Below are positions 34,550 through 47,035 of a DNA stretch of 64,000 nt, piece by piece (the first letter of the stretch is position 1; the number at the start of each line of letters is the position of its first letter). The notes below the pieces were generated by a model. It was not told the DNA's origin and searched no databases. It was given only the letters and a program-made list of their open reading frames with translations. The stretch is taken from positions 806,001 to 870,000 of the forward strand of contig NC_135163.1 of the NCBI RefSeq assembly GCF_050948215.1, read 5' to 3'. The position numbers and the translations under genes were made by a program. This DNA is from Halictus rubicundus (lineage: Eukaryota; Arthropoda; Insecta; Hymenoptera; Halictidae).

Positions 34550-34858
34550 ATGGCTACAACTCACTGTCTGTCCTCCACGATCATGGTGCCAGTATATCCG
34601 GTCACCGGTTATTATCCTGAGATACGTACCCTCCGGTACTTTAACGGAGGTCGGCTTTGTTGCGGATTAATGGCACTGCAAGAAAAACCATTGCCAAAAC
34701 ATTCGGACTGGTTAATAAGTTTTCTGGGTGTATGCTCCTCCTCGTCTGTCCGGGGCAGATATTGTTTCCCGATTTCCATCAACAATCATTCGGAATCCGC
34801 TCTCGACGCGAATACCAATTCCTTTTCGATTGCAGCCGCGGGCGTAATTTTACCGTGA
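34550..34858 (+). CDS. Candidate orphan ORF in a GC-richer island
   Basis: The ATG at 34550 starts a 102-codon frame ending in TGA. The sequence MVPVYPVTGYYPEIRTLRYF is followed by a Cys- and Ser-containing middle and a Ser/Ala-rich end. GC content is clearly higher than in the flanks and codon use is mixed, consistent with coding, but no family is recognised and the opposite strand is also partly open. It could be a single-exon lineage-specific gene, one exon of a larger gene, or a conserved non-coding island. Confidence 0.2.
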   Translation: MATTHCLSSTIMVPVYPVTGYYPEIRTLRYFNGGRLCCGLMALQEKPLPKHSDWLISFLGVCSSSSVRGRYCFPISINNHSESALDANTNSFSIAAAGVILP

Positions 34859-34859
34859 C

Positions 34860-36146
34860 CTTGATACGCTAAGCGAACCGCGATATCGATCTCGAAATAT
34901 TGGAGTCGAATGTCATATGTTAAACAACCTTTCTGCGACACTGCATTGCCGTTGATAACAGCTGATCGTACGAGCTCCGTCGGCGCTAAACAACGGAACA
35001 TTTACATTCAGTATAGTTCAATCCTGTTTGCTTGTTTAGCGAAACTAATTAGCGGAGAAGGACGAACCTGTCGGCTATCGTTCGAAGACAGTATAAAGTC
35101 GTAAATCGCACGTTCCGAACATACAGTGGGTGTTAAAAATATTCGTACAAGGTACCGATCAACCGATTTATGTCTTCCATAGAAGTATTTTGTAATGACA
35201 CAATAATCATTCTACAAAAATGTATTACAAGTTGACAATATGTTTGTCGTTCGAATATTTTTTAAAATCCTTATTGCCCATCATTGACAAGAAGCGAGGG
35301 ATTCGATCGTTTTACGAAAATTCAATGAGTTTTCAATTGCAGTAATAGTTCTTGGATTCGTCGCTAGAGGCCCGATGCGGGTTCTCGTTGGTAAAAGTTC
35401 AACCGTCGATATGTTCCTACGAACCCTTTTACCTGTGCAAGCCTAATCACAGAACGAAACCCGCTAGATATCGCCACCAGCACCTTGCAAGGGACTATTC
35501 TCCGCAACATCATCTGGCGATGCACTAAAAATCCCTTCGATGATCTCTGCACAATCCTTTCAAAGTCAAATCGATTAATCTTTCCTTTTAGAAAATTCTA
35601 ATAATTCGAATCTAGAAATAATCCACTATACCGAGAGCTTCCGAGACCGTGGCGCACTGAGCAAATATTAATCCAAACGAATAAACGATATAATTAGATT
35701 AATCCCATACATTTATGAAATTCTAAAAATTCAAATCTCAAACTAAAACAATTTATTATATGGAGAGCTTCCGACGCCTTACCAAAAAAATGGTACTTCC
35801 TTACGCAAAAGTTGAAGTATGTGTAGATTTATAACGAGAAGAATACTTTGACGACTCAATTGTTATGCAAGTAGATAAGGTGAGTAATGCATAACCATGT
35901 TGGTCGAGCCGTATTCGATGTCAGGCGCACCTGACGCCATGTTGGTCTCATTGGAATCGTAACTTCGCAGTATAATCACCATCACTCTTCCCACACCTTA
36001 ACACCTGTACGATTCTTAAAACCGTGAACGGTGTATCCATTAAAAAATAGTTAAGTCAACAATAAATAAACATGCTAATCTGGTCGTCTCCCTTATCAGA
36101 TATCATTTTGGTCTCATAACTTAGCAGTAGATATATGTAATCATTC
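34860..36146. other. No gene seen
   Basis: AT-rich sequence with chance ORFs. Confidence 0.4.
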
Positions 36147-36342
36147 GATTGCGGATTCTATGCACTTGTGGCAAAGTTTAACAGGTTGAATACAAATCTG
36201 TGAAGACATGACAAGAATTTATGAATGTTGTTACATTCTTTGCGACTTAAAAAATGATTAATCAGAAAAAAATACATTTCTAACTGCTGGTCCTTACAAT
36301 TGACTTCGACAATTTTTATTTTTCATAAAGATCCGCAGACTA
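36147..36342. mobile_element. Family E MITE, copy 4
   Basis: GATTGCGGATTCTATGCACT at the left and AAAGATCCGCAGACTA at the right, with slightly decayed termini. About 196 bp. Confidence 0.65.
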
Positions 36343-36467
36343 ATGATCATTCTCCTCGTTCTCCAGTAACCACAGTTCGTTGCCGGCGTATCAAAGAATA
36401 GTTAGTTGCGTCGAAAATTATGGTCTCATAATAAATAGTAATGTATGAGGAGCAGAGTTCAACGCCA

Positions 36468-36542
36468 CGGAGGCCCGAATTTGAGCGCGCCGCGGAAGCC
36501 CGAACTTGAGCGGACAGCGGAGGCGCCAACTTGTGCGCGCCG
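36468..36542. repeat. Three 25-bp GC-rich tandem units
   Basis: Units at 36468, 36493 and 36518 follow CGGAGGCCCGAATTTGAGCG with GCGCCG endings. They sit in a local GC-rich island (36.45-36.76 kb). Confidence 0.75.
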
Positions 36543-38141
36543 CGTGGGCATTTTAGGACGCAAGTTTCGCGAACCAACGTGCTGCATTTGCATTTCGAAT
36601 GTTATACAATATATAGGTCACGAAAGACTGTTAAGACGACACTCGACTCGACTCGCAGTCTTCCAGAGACCATTGACTGTGCACCGAGTGGTACGGTCAA
36701 GTGCACTTTACCCTCGACGTGCAGCCACGCGCCCATTTATCGCAGGACGAACGTGTCGAGCTGAAACATTGCACGAAATGTTAAATGCGAGGAGCGATCA
36801 TAAAGAAACCGGACTCTGTGTCCGTTTCCTTGCGACGGTAATACATCAAACTAATTTGCATCATAAATTGGACCAAACAACATGAATTTTTTTTTAAGAT
36901 TGATTTTCTCATGTCATAATTCCTAGGAATCTTGACTCTGCGAACCGGTCCTGCGCGCGTGTTTATGTCTATTCGTCCCGTTGGACGGACTATAGTTAAA
37001 TATGAAAAAAATAAAAAATAAATAAAATATAACGCGACCTTCGAGCGACGAGCGGCGAATAGCACGTTATGGAAATTGAAAAATGAATACTAAATTGGCC
37101 GAGTCGCCTACCTCTGGGAAATTGCATCAGACGCAAACCGCGCATTACATAATACAGGTTGGAAACGAAATGGCCAATTGGACTGCTGGACCCGGATCTT
37201 TCAATTGAGCTGTTTAGGCAGATTCCTTCCTACCACATCCTCTCTATTCGAAAATGGTAACCGCGATTGAAATGTGTAACACACGAAATCATCGCTGAAA
37301 TGCGACTAAGTAAATCAACAAGCCGAACCGGTTTGATATTACGTCTGCGATTCTCGCCTTTTTACCAGTTAATGTGAAGAATAACTTAGCCTTGGACATG
37401 AAAGACTGTTTCCGCTGATTGATTGTTAATTTGACATCGAGGGTAAGCGCAATTACCGATTTGTTGCGGGAATTGTAATTGTTAATCGATACAAGGAAAT
37501 TAATTTACACCTGTCAGAAGTGTTATTCACAGTTTGACTTCTGACTGCGGCTAATTTAACCCTGAAATTTACCATTGCTGCTGTTTTTAAGTTTTGAAAT
37601 AATTAACATTTAAATAGGCCATGAACAAAAACGGTTGTCAGCGGCGAAGATATTAAATATTTATAGTTTCCTTCTTTCTTGTTGAAATAAATTTTAATTC
37701 GTAATGTACTATTGCTACAGTAGCCAAATTGAAATATTTCCTTTCTCATACTTCCATTCATTAGAACCCCCAAAGGAAAAAAACTTTTTGTAAACAGAAA
37801 AGTTGAATAAAGATCTATAAAAAAATTTTTTAAAATTACAAGTGTGCATTTAGCAACACTGCGGACAACATTATGTGAACACGGTAATTTGTTAATGTAA
37901 TTTGTACAATTCAAGGAGTCCTATATTAATTAATTCTCTACTTAATCTATGTTTTCAACTAGCTCAAAACATAAATATATTCACAGCGAAACCTACCATC
38001 AAAGCTTGCATATTAATTTTTTCCTCAAAAATGGTAATCTATACACTTAGGTGTATTATACGATGTATTTTCTCACTTTATACTTGTTAAAGTTAAATAC
38101 ATCTATAACTGGTGCTTAATATAAGAAGAAAAACTGCAATA
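36543..38141. other. No supported gene
   Basis: The first 250 bp stay GC-rich with overlapping ORFs on + (36445-36885); no recognisable product. The rest is AT-rich. Confidence 0.4.
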
Positions 38142-38493
38142 TTAACACTAGGTTTACGGAACACTAAAAGTGACTATTTTAAATGGCTTTATAATAATAA
38201 CAAAAACGTATTTATTTAGATTTTAAGCCATTTTTATCGTAATAGGTGCTCAAAGAAATAAATCTATAAAAAAATGTATTTATTTAGATTTTGTGTCATT
38301 TTGATCGTAAGTAATATGTGCTCAAAGAAATAAATTCATAATAAAAACGTATTTATTTAGATTTTAAGCCATTTTTATCTTAAGATGTGCTCAAAGAAAT
38401 ATTCAATAATTCTTCACGAATATACGCTTAACAATTGTAAATTAAAAAATTTAGAACTCGTCATTTTGACAGGTCCCGTAAATATAGTGTTAA
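38142..38493. mobile_element. TTAA-flanked MITE with internal 65-70 bp tandem repeats
   Basis: Ends TTAACACTAGGTTTACGG and CCCGTAAATATAGTGTTAA, with TTAA on both sides as in piggyBac-type elements. The interior has three tandem copies of a unit with GTATTTATTTAGATTTTAAG and GTGCTCAAAGAAAT. GTCATTTTGACAGG lies next to the right end. Confidence 0.75.
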
Positions 38494-38999
38494 AGTAGAC
38501 GAAAGCTAAATAAATCGACTCCTTCTCTTCCCGTGAATAGTCTCAGTAATTGAACGACATAAAAGTAACAGATCTGTTCCAGTGTTAAAATAATCAATGA
38601 AGAGACTCGAGTGTGTCGTAACTTATTTAGAATGACGAAGTCCAACGGCAGTCGGCGATCGAATAGAATAAAGTCCATCCTGGAGCAATTGCGCGATTAT
38701 CCAGTCATCGAGATAAACTCAGTTTCCGCTAATTCGTGCGAGTAGATTAAACGGAGACGGAAAGAACCGGCGCGTGCAAAGTCTACTCCGAAATTAGATC
38801 GATGTTCCACGCTCGTGGAAGAAGAATGCCGCGGTATCGAGACGCGACCGGCAGACCGGTAGCGTAAAAGAAACGACTCAGAAGCTGAGAGGGCCACTCG
38901 CGAAACCCTGCCCTCTTTGAAAATAGACAACGGGGTCACCGAGCCGTCGCACCTACTAGGACACGACTATACAGGGTGTTCAACTTGTCGACCACCATT

Positions 39000-39460
39000 T
39001 TTGCCCCGGACAGGTGGTGTTAAGGGAATTGCGGGCCTCGGGTTAGGTCGGGTCAGAATCCCGAAAATTTGCAATATTCGAGTACCCGAAAAGTTAAAAT
39101 ACAAAATTATATTGGAAGGTCATTAAAAAGTATTCCTGAGTTTAACACTAAACCTACCACAATCGATCAAAATGACCGGTTCCAGATTTTTTATTTTACA
39201 ATTATTGAAATAATAATAATTATTTAATAAGAAATAATTGTATAGATATCTTTAGTAGAACATGTATTACAGTAGGAGTCGCAGCAAGTCTAAATAAAAT
39301 CAATCTTGTTATTTTTATATGGGAACATGTACCAGTTACTTTTAAGACTCGGTAGGTTTAGTGTTAAACATTTTTGGAAATCTCAAACTTGACTCCACTC
39401 GACTTCACCTTCGGGTACACGAACATTGTAAACTTTCGGGATCCCGATGCCAAATTGTCA
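39000..39460. mobile_element. Decayed hAT-type element interrupted by a TTAA element
   Basis: GGTTAGGTCGGGTCAGAATC, CCCGAAAATTTGCAATATTC on the left and CTTCGGGTACACGAACATTG, TTTCGGGATCCCGATGCC on the right resemble the element at 26607-27111. The TTAA element at 39142-39367 splits it. Confidence 0.5.
39142..39367. mobile_element. TTAA-flanked MITE (TTAACACTAAACCTACC termini)
   Basis: TTAACACTAAACCTACCAC at the left, GGTAGGTTTAGTGTTAA at the right, 226 bp. It carries GATCAAAATGACCGG near the left end, the same internal motif as the 38142 element. Inserted inside GGGTCGGG-type repeat sequence (39000-39460). Confidence 0.8.
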
Positions 39461-39489
39461 TAGCCGAATAACATGGTCAAATATGCCCT

Positions 39490-39955
39490 TGGACTATTCG
39501 ATAGGGCATCGAGGACAAACATGTTGTGTAAACTGTTACCCCTATATCTCGACCGGAAGAGTAGTTATGCGGTGAAATGAAAAAAGAATAGTTTATGTGA
39601 AAATTCTGAAAAAATCGAACAGGTGCCAAATACCCAAATACATATACCGCAATTAATTTGGATTTTTAAGTTGAAAATCCTGGTTGTAAAAAATCGAAAA
39701 CCTCAAAAATATCGGAAAAATGCAAATATTTTTATAGTAGCAGTGTACAGGTATAAGTATTGTTCATGAATTTTTTCAGATTTTTTGGTGAACGTCCCTC
39801 TTAAGCTTCAATGCGAAATTTGCATTTTTCCGATTTTTCAGGGGTTTTTGATTTTTTACAACCAGAATTTTGAACCTAAAAATCCGAATTAATTGCGGTG
39901 CATGTATCTGGGTATTTGACATCTGTTCAATTTTTTTTCATTCAGTATTAAGCGC
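39490..39955. mobile_element. Family Q palindromic element, copy 1
   Basis: The inner arms AATTAATTTGGATTTTTAAG / CTAAAAATCCGAATTAATTG pair around a centre with ACAGGTATAAGTATTGTTCA. The left flank carries TACCCCTATATCTCGACCGG. Opposite in orientation to copy 2. Confidence 0.72.
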
Positions 39956-40625
39956 TTTCAGAGCGTTTTATGATATTTTAAGATGATAATAGGAAATTGT
40001 TAAAGAAACTATGGTAAATGGTCATTCGATTACTAGGATGTCAATGTAAGGGTTAAACCCGTAATAAGTCTGAATAAATACGATTTTATTATCATTGAGA
40101 AATAATTTATATCGATCGTATTTAGTGCTTGATGGTTCTGATGTGAAGCCAATATCAATTTTCTGTACAATCAATCAATTACGAAAAGAAATTCAATGTC
40201 CTATTAATAGAAATCTATACTTTTAAATTTAATGTGATAACGGCTTTTGCGATAACTCATATTATTTACAGTTGAATCAGTACTATTTCATTTTCGTAAG
40301 AACTTCACTATCTTGATTTAACTCTCTGCCTTGTCACTAAATTAATTTTGATTTTATTTCTTAGAAATGTGTACAACTTTAGATAATTCTCGATAGTGAG
40401 TCGTTGAAAGGGACTCGAAGCAAGAAATTGAAGATACGATCTACATTCCAGGAAGAACGATAACTAATAGTATTTAGAACGAAATTTTAAATAAAAATGT
40501 ACACTTACTTGGAAACGATCTACAACTGAAAACTCGATAATTGCGATTTTATTTAGGCCGACAGAGGAATCTAGGAAGCTTCAGATTCCAGAAGTATTTG
40601 TCACGAAACGAGGACACCCTATATA

Positions 40626-41038
40626 CAGGGTGTTAAAAAAACAAACCATTCAATTTTTATGTGGTACATAGAACACAATGTACTTACCGAGTGAAAAAGC
40701 CTTAATAAACATAGGTCAAAAAGTCAACCGTTTCTGAGATGTAAACATTTTTGTATATCAGCATCAAGATTGACTTACTGGCTTCCATCGCATGCGACGG
40801 GATCGAAATCAGAATGACAGAACGACTGACTGCCGATGAAATTTTCTGTAGGAAACTGAATGATAACGTACAGAGCGCGGTTATGCGGAAGCCAATGAGT
40901 CAATCTTCATGCTAACATACAAAAGTGTTTATATCTCAGAAATGACATTTCGACCTATGTTTACTAAGGCTTTCTTACTCAGTACAGTGTGTTCTATATA
41001 CCATATAAATATTGAATGGTTGTTTTTTGATCACCCCG
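40626..41038. mobile_element. Long palindromic MITE (CAGGGTG termini)
   Basis: Left CAGGGTGTTAAAAAAACAAA with CCATTCAATTTTTATGTGGT and right ATATTGAATGGTTGTTTTTT, GATCACCCCG are inverted. Inner arms TGAGATGTAAACATTTTTGTA / ACAAAAGTGTTTATATCTC also pair. 413 bp. Confidence 0.78.
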
Positions 41039-41476
41039 TATATACAATACAGGAAGACATTCAAGCGATTCAACCTTGAGCAGTATTGCACAGTCTGGGA
41101 TAAAAAATGTCATTTCTTTGTTTTGAAAAGTTCCAAAGATTTCTTGCATGTTCGGCCATCTATGTGGACACTGAAATTAGCATTCGTAAAAAAATGTTCG
41201 TGTCTTTTGACATTTAGAAAAGGAAGAAATTCGGAGTTGATTTCTATTTGAATAGCTAAACTTCTTGAAAGCGGAAACAACCAGGTATCTGTGACGTTCA
41301 ATGTGACTATCTTATCTTTAATCGCGCAGTAGCTGATATTTATCCTGGCATTGTCTATCGACGATATTGTGGCTCTTGGCGTATCAACATTTCAGATAAA
41401 AATGTCAAATTATTGTGCTTGCGAAAGGTCAAAATCCCAATGTCAATAGCAGCATACTTCGCGCAAATCCAACCCG

Positions 41477-41658
41477 AGTCGCCAGATCAAGACTTACTCT
41501 CCCACTCTAATTTCTCCTTCTACCGCGCTATTCCCACACTTCCGCCGCGGTTCGGCCATGTGACGCGTTTCGTCTCTGTCGTGCATACTCCGGTACTGGC
41601 AGAGAGAGGGTCACTTTTTCCCCTCAATTCGTGCTGCCTCCCCTCATCTGGCGACACT
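41477..41658. mobile_element. MITE, family S best copy
   Basis: 182 bp bounded by AGTCGCCAGATCAAGACTTA and CCTCATCTGGCGACACT (inverse termini). It contains the reverse complement of the same landmarks as the copy at 11367. The ORF over it is not a gene. Confidence 0.72.
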
Positions 41659-42500
41659 GAATCTTATTTTTCTTTCTCTGTATAGTAACAACGACTGCAG
41701 CTAAAGTTACTGTCTGTGCATCAGCCATGTTCTTTGAAAATTGATAAGAAAGTCTATACGGTAAACGTAGTGTGAGCGGGTTCAACTGTGTTCCACTTTC
41801 CATTACTTATTTACGATTGCACAAGCATAGAGACTAGGAAATGGATCGTGTGTGGCGGTCTTTAGGAAACAATGGAGAAAAATGTGGATCGTCCCGAACG
41901 TTTGACCGTCAGAAGATCTTTAAGCTCTCTGCTTTCCTAGTTTCCACGATGTTGACCGGCTTCTAAGCCGTTTACGCCAAGGCTATGGCCTGACCATTAA
42001 AGTATAACGCTACGCGGTATCGGGTCACAACCCTATTTGCTGCTTCAAGGCAGAAAATATTGACCGCTGAAGGTCAGCGTGGCAGTCGTCCTACCGAGAG
42101 ATATATCTTGCTACCCACATGCATGCTGCGCCTTTGATTCAGGTTTCTGCATAACGAGCTCGCGAAACAGATTCGGTAATTCCCTTTCCTTTCATAAGTT
42201 CAATGTTAAAGATTATCGGCCTTGATCCGCAATCGTTTACGTAAGTCCGTCTAACACGAGATGATTACACTTCAAGTTGATAAGTGGGCTCAGAAGCTAG
42301 GGGCAATGAGCAACCACCAAGAAATCTCTGAACCGTGGTGCACAGTCCGTTACTTTCGTTTCCGAGTTACTCACGCTTTCCGTCGCTTTCCTCGAGACTG
42401 TATACCAGTCCCGTTCAGCTTTCGCATACGCGAGCATACGCGACTTGGCGGACAACGAACCACGTCTCCTTTCGATGGTTCAGTATATTATAATATTTGT

Positions 42501-42571
42501 CCCGCTGACGTCACATTGTCCTCAGGCATGCCCGCTGACGTCACATTGCCCTCAGGCATGCCCGCGGACGT
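42501..42571. repeat. 30-bp tandem repeat, each unit with a perfect CRE
   Basis: CCCGCTGACGTCACATTGTC with CTCAGGCATG occurs at 42501-42530 and 42531-42560 plus a partial third unit. TGACGTCA falls at 42506 and 42536. The overlapping ORF (42261-42680) has no recognised product. Confidence 0.75.
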
Positions 42572-43070
42572 CGGTGGGCGCCCTTGCCCGCCGAAAGGTT
42601 TACCGAACGGGACGGCTGTACTTGTATACATACCGAGTAAAGATGAGTTCATCACGCACACTGATATCTATGGTTCGTAGAACAAAATTAGTTTGTCATC
42701 GTATCTTTCGTTATAAGTCTGATTCATCCGAGATCGAAGTCGTCGGGAAAATGATTAAGCATGAAATTAGTAACTGAACTGATTAGCTGCAAAGATGAGT
42801 TCATTTAGCAAGCGAACACTTTCACAGGAAACTTTCGATCCAGACTGTACCACACACAGTTATGTATTTACACTAGTATGTAGGTCATTTTAATTGAACC
42901 TGAACTGATAAAACACTCGAAGATAACGAACGAAGTGTGTGTGGGTTTGTGTGTGTGATTAACCTGAAAGTCTTTTTTTCGAGCTAACATATGATGCTAA
43001 GAATAAATCGCGTTACTCAATTTGTCGCAGTAACTTGCAGTATAAACTACTTTAAATCGTGTTTGATCGC

Positions 43071-43340
43071 TATTCTGCGGATTTTTATGTGAAATAAAAA
43101 TAAGAATTTTCTAAGTCAATTCCAATGAACAAAAGATCGATAAAACAATTTTTCGTTGGTTAATGATAATATATCAACAATGATACAATAATATTCTTGA
43201 ATCATTCTACTATCTTTAGTTGAGAATAGCCTTTGTTGTTTATAAAAAGCCAATTATTTTCCTACAAGTGTAGACATTTGAACAGTGGACAAAATTATTA
43301 TCAGACTGCGAATTTCGATGAAAGAAATCAAAGTGACCAT
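43071..43340. repeat. Family E fragments
   Basis: TATTCTGCGGATTTTTATGT at 43071 and a second + oriented end TCAGACTGCGAATTTCGATG at 43301. No inverted right end, so partial copies. Confidence 0.45.
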
Positions 43341-44007
43341 CAAATTACCGAAACGCCATCATCCATATAAAAAATGTGTCCATCGCAATATGTCCCCCTC
43401 TACACCATGCTAAGTTTTCAATATACAATTTTTTTTCATATTATGACAAATAAAGAAAATGTTCAAGATGGACGAAGCTATTGACCCATCCTGTATAGAT
43501 TCGTCGTGAAAAAGTTCTAACATTTGTCACTTTTCGATTTCGAACTTATTTCCACGTTCTCGGTTGCTCACTCAAGGATTGATAAGGAACTTCTTTTGAA
43601 TAATTTCCGATAAGCGCCATCGTTTAAGCCCCAGACTATAACGACGTCTCGATTGTACTCTATTATAGATAGGGTGCAGCGATTAGAAAGGGTATAACCA
43701 GGTGTCGGAGGTAACCTGACGCGAAGACAGCGGTGTTCTTGAAAATCAAGTGACTGTACAATACAAGGTCTCTGTCTAGTTATCCACAGCATGTACAACA
43801 GTGAACTAACTAGTATGTTGCTTTAAGCTTTCAACGTGATTTACCGAACGGATAATAATCACACGGACACCGTGACCAAGCGAACTGTTACACAGAACGC
43901 GCCCTGCAATTGGGATGCATTGTACTACCTCCAGTCTGATCGGAGACAGACAATAGTAGAAAGATGCACACTAGTCTATCTTTACCGAATTCGATTCTAA
44001 AACCGAC

Positions 44008-44475
44008 TCTTGTATCCAGATACATTCACCGCAATTAATTCGGATTTTTAAGTTAAATATCCTGGTTGTAAAAAATCAAAAACCTCGCATTGAAGTTTAA
44101 GAAGGACGTTCACCAAAAAATCTGAAAAAATTCACGAATAATACTTCTACCTGTACACTGTTACTGTCAAAATATAAATGCTGTCGCTCTTAAACTATAA
44201 TGCAAAATCTGCATTTCTTCGATTTTTTTTTGAGGTTTTTGATTTTTTAAAGCCAGGATTTTCAACTTAAAAATTAGAATTAATTGCGGTGCATGTATCT
44301 GGGTATTTGACACCTGTTCAATTTTTTCCAGAATTTTTGCAAGTGACTAATTCGAGAAAATAGGGCAAAAACTAATTTTTTTTATTTCTCCGCATAACTA
44401 CCCTTCCGGTCGAGATATAGGGGTAAAATTATAGACAACATATTTGTTCTCGATGTCCTATCGAATGTTTCATGC
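44008..44475. mobile_element. Family Q palindromic element, copy 2
   Basis: Same inner arms (AATTAATTCGGATTTTTAAG / TAAAAATTAGAATTAATTGC) and right flank CTTCCGGTCGAGATATAGGG, GATGTCCTATCGAATG, which is the inverse of the left flank of copy 1. Confidence 0.72.
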
Positions 44476-45385
44476 GCCGTTTAATTTGCTCGAAAGAAAT
44501 TTTTTATCATCTTACACTTTTTGATCATGCCTCGAAGTTCACGGTGCAGTTATTGGCGAGCGATGATGGTACGTGTGCGAAGAGCGGTGGAGCGCGTCAA
44601 CGGCTCCGTGAAGCCCGGAGATAACGAGTTTTGCAACATTGAACATCGGACCCTGCGTAACTCGTGTTATGCTTAAGTTGTGCCAAGGTGAACGCGGGCT
44701 CTGCTCCGAGCGTGTAGAACGCTCGGCCTGTGTTAGGAGTCGACGAGTCGCGTTTTGTTTACAGTAGACTATCGAAATCAATTGAGATGGGACGATGCTT
44801 GCGTCCACGCCTGCTGGTCGTGTTAAATTGTCACGTAAATACATGGTTCGTAGCGTGCACGGTGCGGCAGCGAAAGTACATAGCTGATAAAGCGCCGCTC
44901 GAACCCTCCGGAACGAGATAATTTCGTAATTCCGGGTGCTCCGGTTTTCAAATTTCTCATGCTTCGACCACTTGACCCGAAAACGACGATCGACAGTGCC
45001 TCAACCGTTGAATAAAACAGGACAAGCTTACGGGTACATCCCTGCTGAAAAGTTTTCGATCGAACGAGTCGAGCGTCGGTCACAGTGGTCAATGAATATA
45101 GACAAGAAAGAAATTATTTTAGAAATTTAAAATTGTTATTGATTCACTAGAAAATTCGAATGTTCGCGGAAAAGAAGTTTAGTGAAAATGTGCAAAGTAT
45201 TATTCAAGTATAGATATATTCGCCTGCCCTTTTACGATTTCGAAATTAATAGCACTGTCCAACGCCAATTTTACTTTAAGAATTTTTTCTGATTTGATCG
45301 TAACAATTGTAACAATTATTCTTACGTAATAAATATATTTAAAACATGTTTAGACTAGACTGTGTTTTGACTAGAGAGTTTTGAC

Positions 45386-45689
45386 TAGACTGTGGATTTT
45401 TATGCAAAATAAACATTTTCTAAGTAAATAGTAGAGAAAACATTAATTTTTGCTTTCAATAATTTTATTAAGTCGGAAATAATGTAACGACATTATTAAA
45501 TTCTTCTAGCGGTGTCAAAGTTGTGCACTTCACCCTAATTTAACACACTTAACAGGAGCTGCAAATTTATTTATATTCTTAATAATTGTAGTATGATAAA
45601 AATTATAGTATTTCGAAATTCTCTAAATTTTACTATTTTGCCTTTGGCTCGCTCATTTTTGTCATAAATGTATAAAACTCTGCAGTCTA
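45386..45689. mobile_element. Family E MITE, copy 5
   Basis: TAGACTGTGGATTTTTATGC at the left and AAAACTCTGCAGTCTA at the right, 304 bp. Just outside the left end the word GACTAGA is repeated three times (45354-45387), perhaps from repeated insertion/excision or slippage. Confidence 0.65.
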
Positions 45690-46400
45690 TTTGTAACTTA
45701 ATAGTATATTTGATGTGGAAAATATTTTGGATTAATTCCAATTGTTTGCATTTAGCCAACAAAACTAATCGGAGATACTTCAAAATAAATACTTTACTAT
45801 TGATTTAAGATAAAACAGACTATTTTATCAAGAATAGGATAGTAACGTTAGAAAATAATCTTAAATAAGAGATACATCGATGAATTACTGAAGTAAATCA
45901 TACAAGTATTTCTTGCTGAATGTTTTAAATGTTTAAAAAATCCGATAGTTCGCTAGAAATCAATCTCAAGGGTACCGGTACAAGAAGTTCGTATTGTAAG
46001 TTATTTATGGCGTTACACTCCAGTTTGAACTCGCAAAGTAACAGTACAATGTTTCAAAGACTAAAGACTTCCTTTTGACTTCATTCTTAAAGACAAAAAA
46101 ATGAAGAACAATACACCTGTTCATAGAACATGCCGCCGACCTAGTAAATATATCATAATATGCCGTTAAATTATTTTCTAATTTTACTGGCATAACCTGG
46201 ATACACTCCTTGCTATAGATTCCATATTGTTCCATATTGTTGTTCCGTATTGTTGCACAAATTAGTTTAACACATAGACAAAGAATATCCTAAAACTTTT
46301 CGTGAGAAATCGTTATTGTATCAATTATAAAATAAATTTAATTTGTTATTAAAAAATATTTTCTGCGATAAGCGTATAAAGCCTTTCTAAACAATATTAT

Positions 46401-46502
46401 TAGACTGCAAAATTACTAGAGGGAGAAGCGATTATTTATTTGGTTCTGGTATCTTGCAATTGATGCAAACCATTTTTATTTTGCGTACAAATCCGCAGTC
46501 TA
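46401..46502. mobile_element. Family E MITE, copy 6 (short)
   Basis: TAGACTGCAAAATTACTAGA at the left and CAAATCCGCAGTCTA at the right, only 102 bp; the left arm is shortened. A loose right end (AACTCCACAGTCTA) lies at 47072-47089, directly after family A copy 3. Confidence 0.6.
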
Positions 46503-46859
46503 ATTATTATGAACGCAACAATAAATATAAAATGGTACCAGGAAGTGTATGCGAAAAATTCAAAGTCACGTCCGCACGACAACGGCCTATAACTGTTAGG
46601 TAGAAAAGACACGTGGGTGTAACAGCCGCCGTCAAGTTGTTTACAACGACATCAACCAGCCTCTGAAGAGATTCTACAGGCGTGTTAGGTTGTTTGTAGA
46701 TGATTGCAAACGAAAGAGCACGACTCGAAAGAGAGCATCGATTTCATGTTACGTTCTCATTACTAATAAATTAGAGAAGCCAGCAGAAAACTATTGCTTT
46801 ACTATTGTGGCCGGTAATACTGGAAGAATTCAAACGTCGGAACTTTGGATTCTATTGGA

Positions 46860-47035
46860 TAGGGTAAGGGATCCAATCACTGTGCCTATATTAATTATAC
46901 TTATTTTTAAAGCATAATGAATATTAAATTTTTTTCACTAAAATCAGTCTATATCAGTCTATCTTTTTTAATATTCATTATGCTTTAAAAATAAGTGTAG
47001 TTAATATAAGCACAGTAATTAGGTCCCTTATCCTA
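46860..47035. mobile_element. Inverted-repeat MITE, family A copy 3 (shorter)
   Basis: Same terminal repeats (TAGGGTAAGGGATCCAATCA and inverse), 176 bp. It lacks the segment GTGGAGATACCAATTACT found in copy 1, on both arms, so it is either an internal-deletion variant or a subfamily. Confidence 0.8.

Noticed and set aside
42261..42680. 139-codon + ORF with PADVTL repeats
   Set aside because: The repeat comes from a 30-bp DNA tandem with CRE sites; other frames are equally open.
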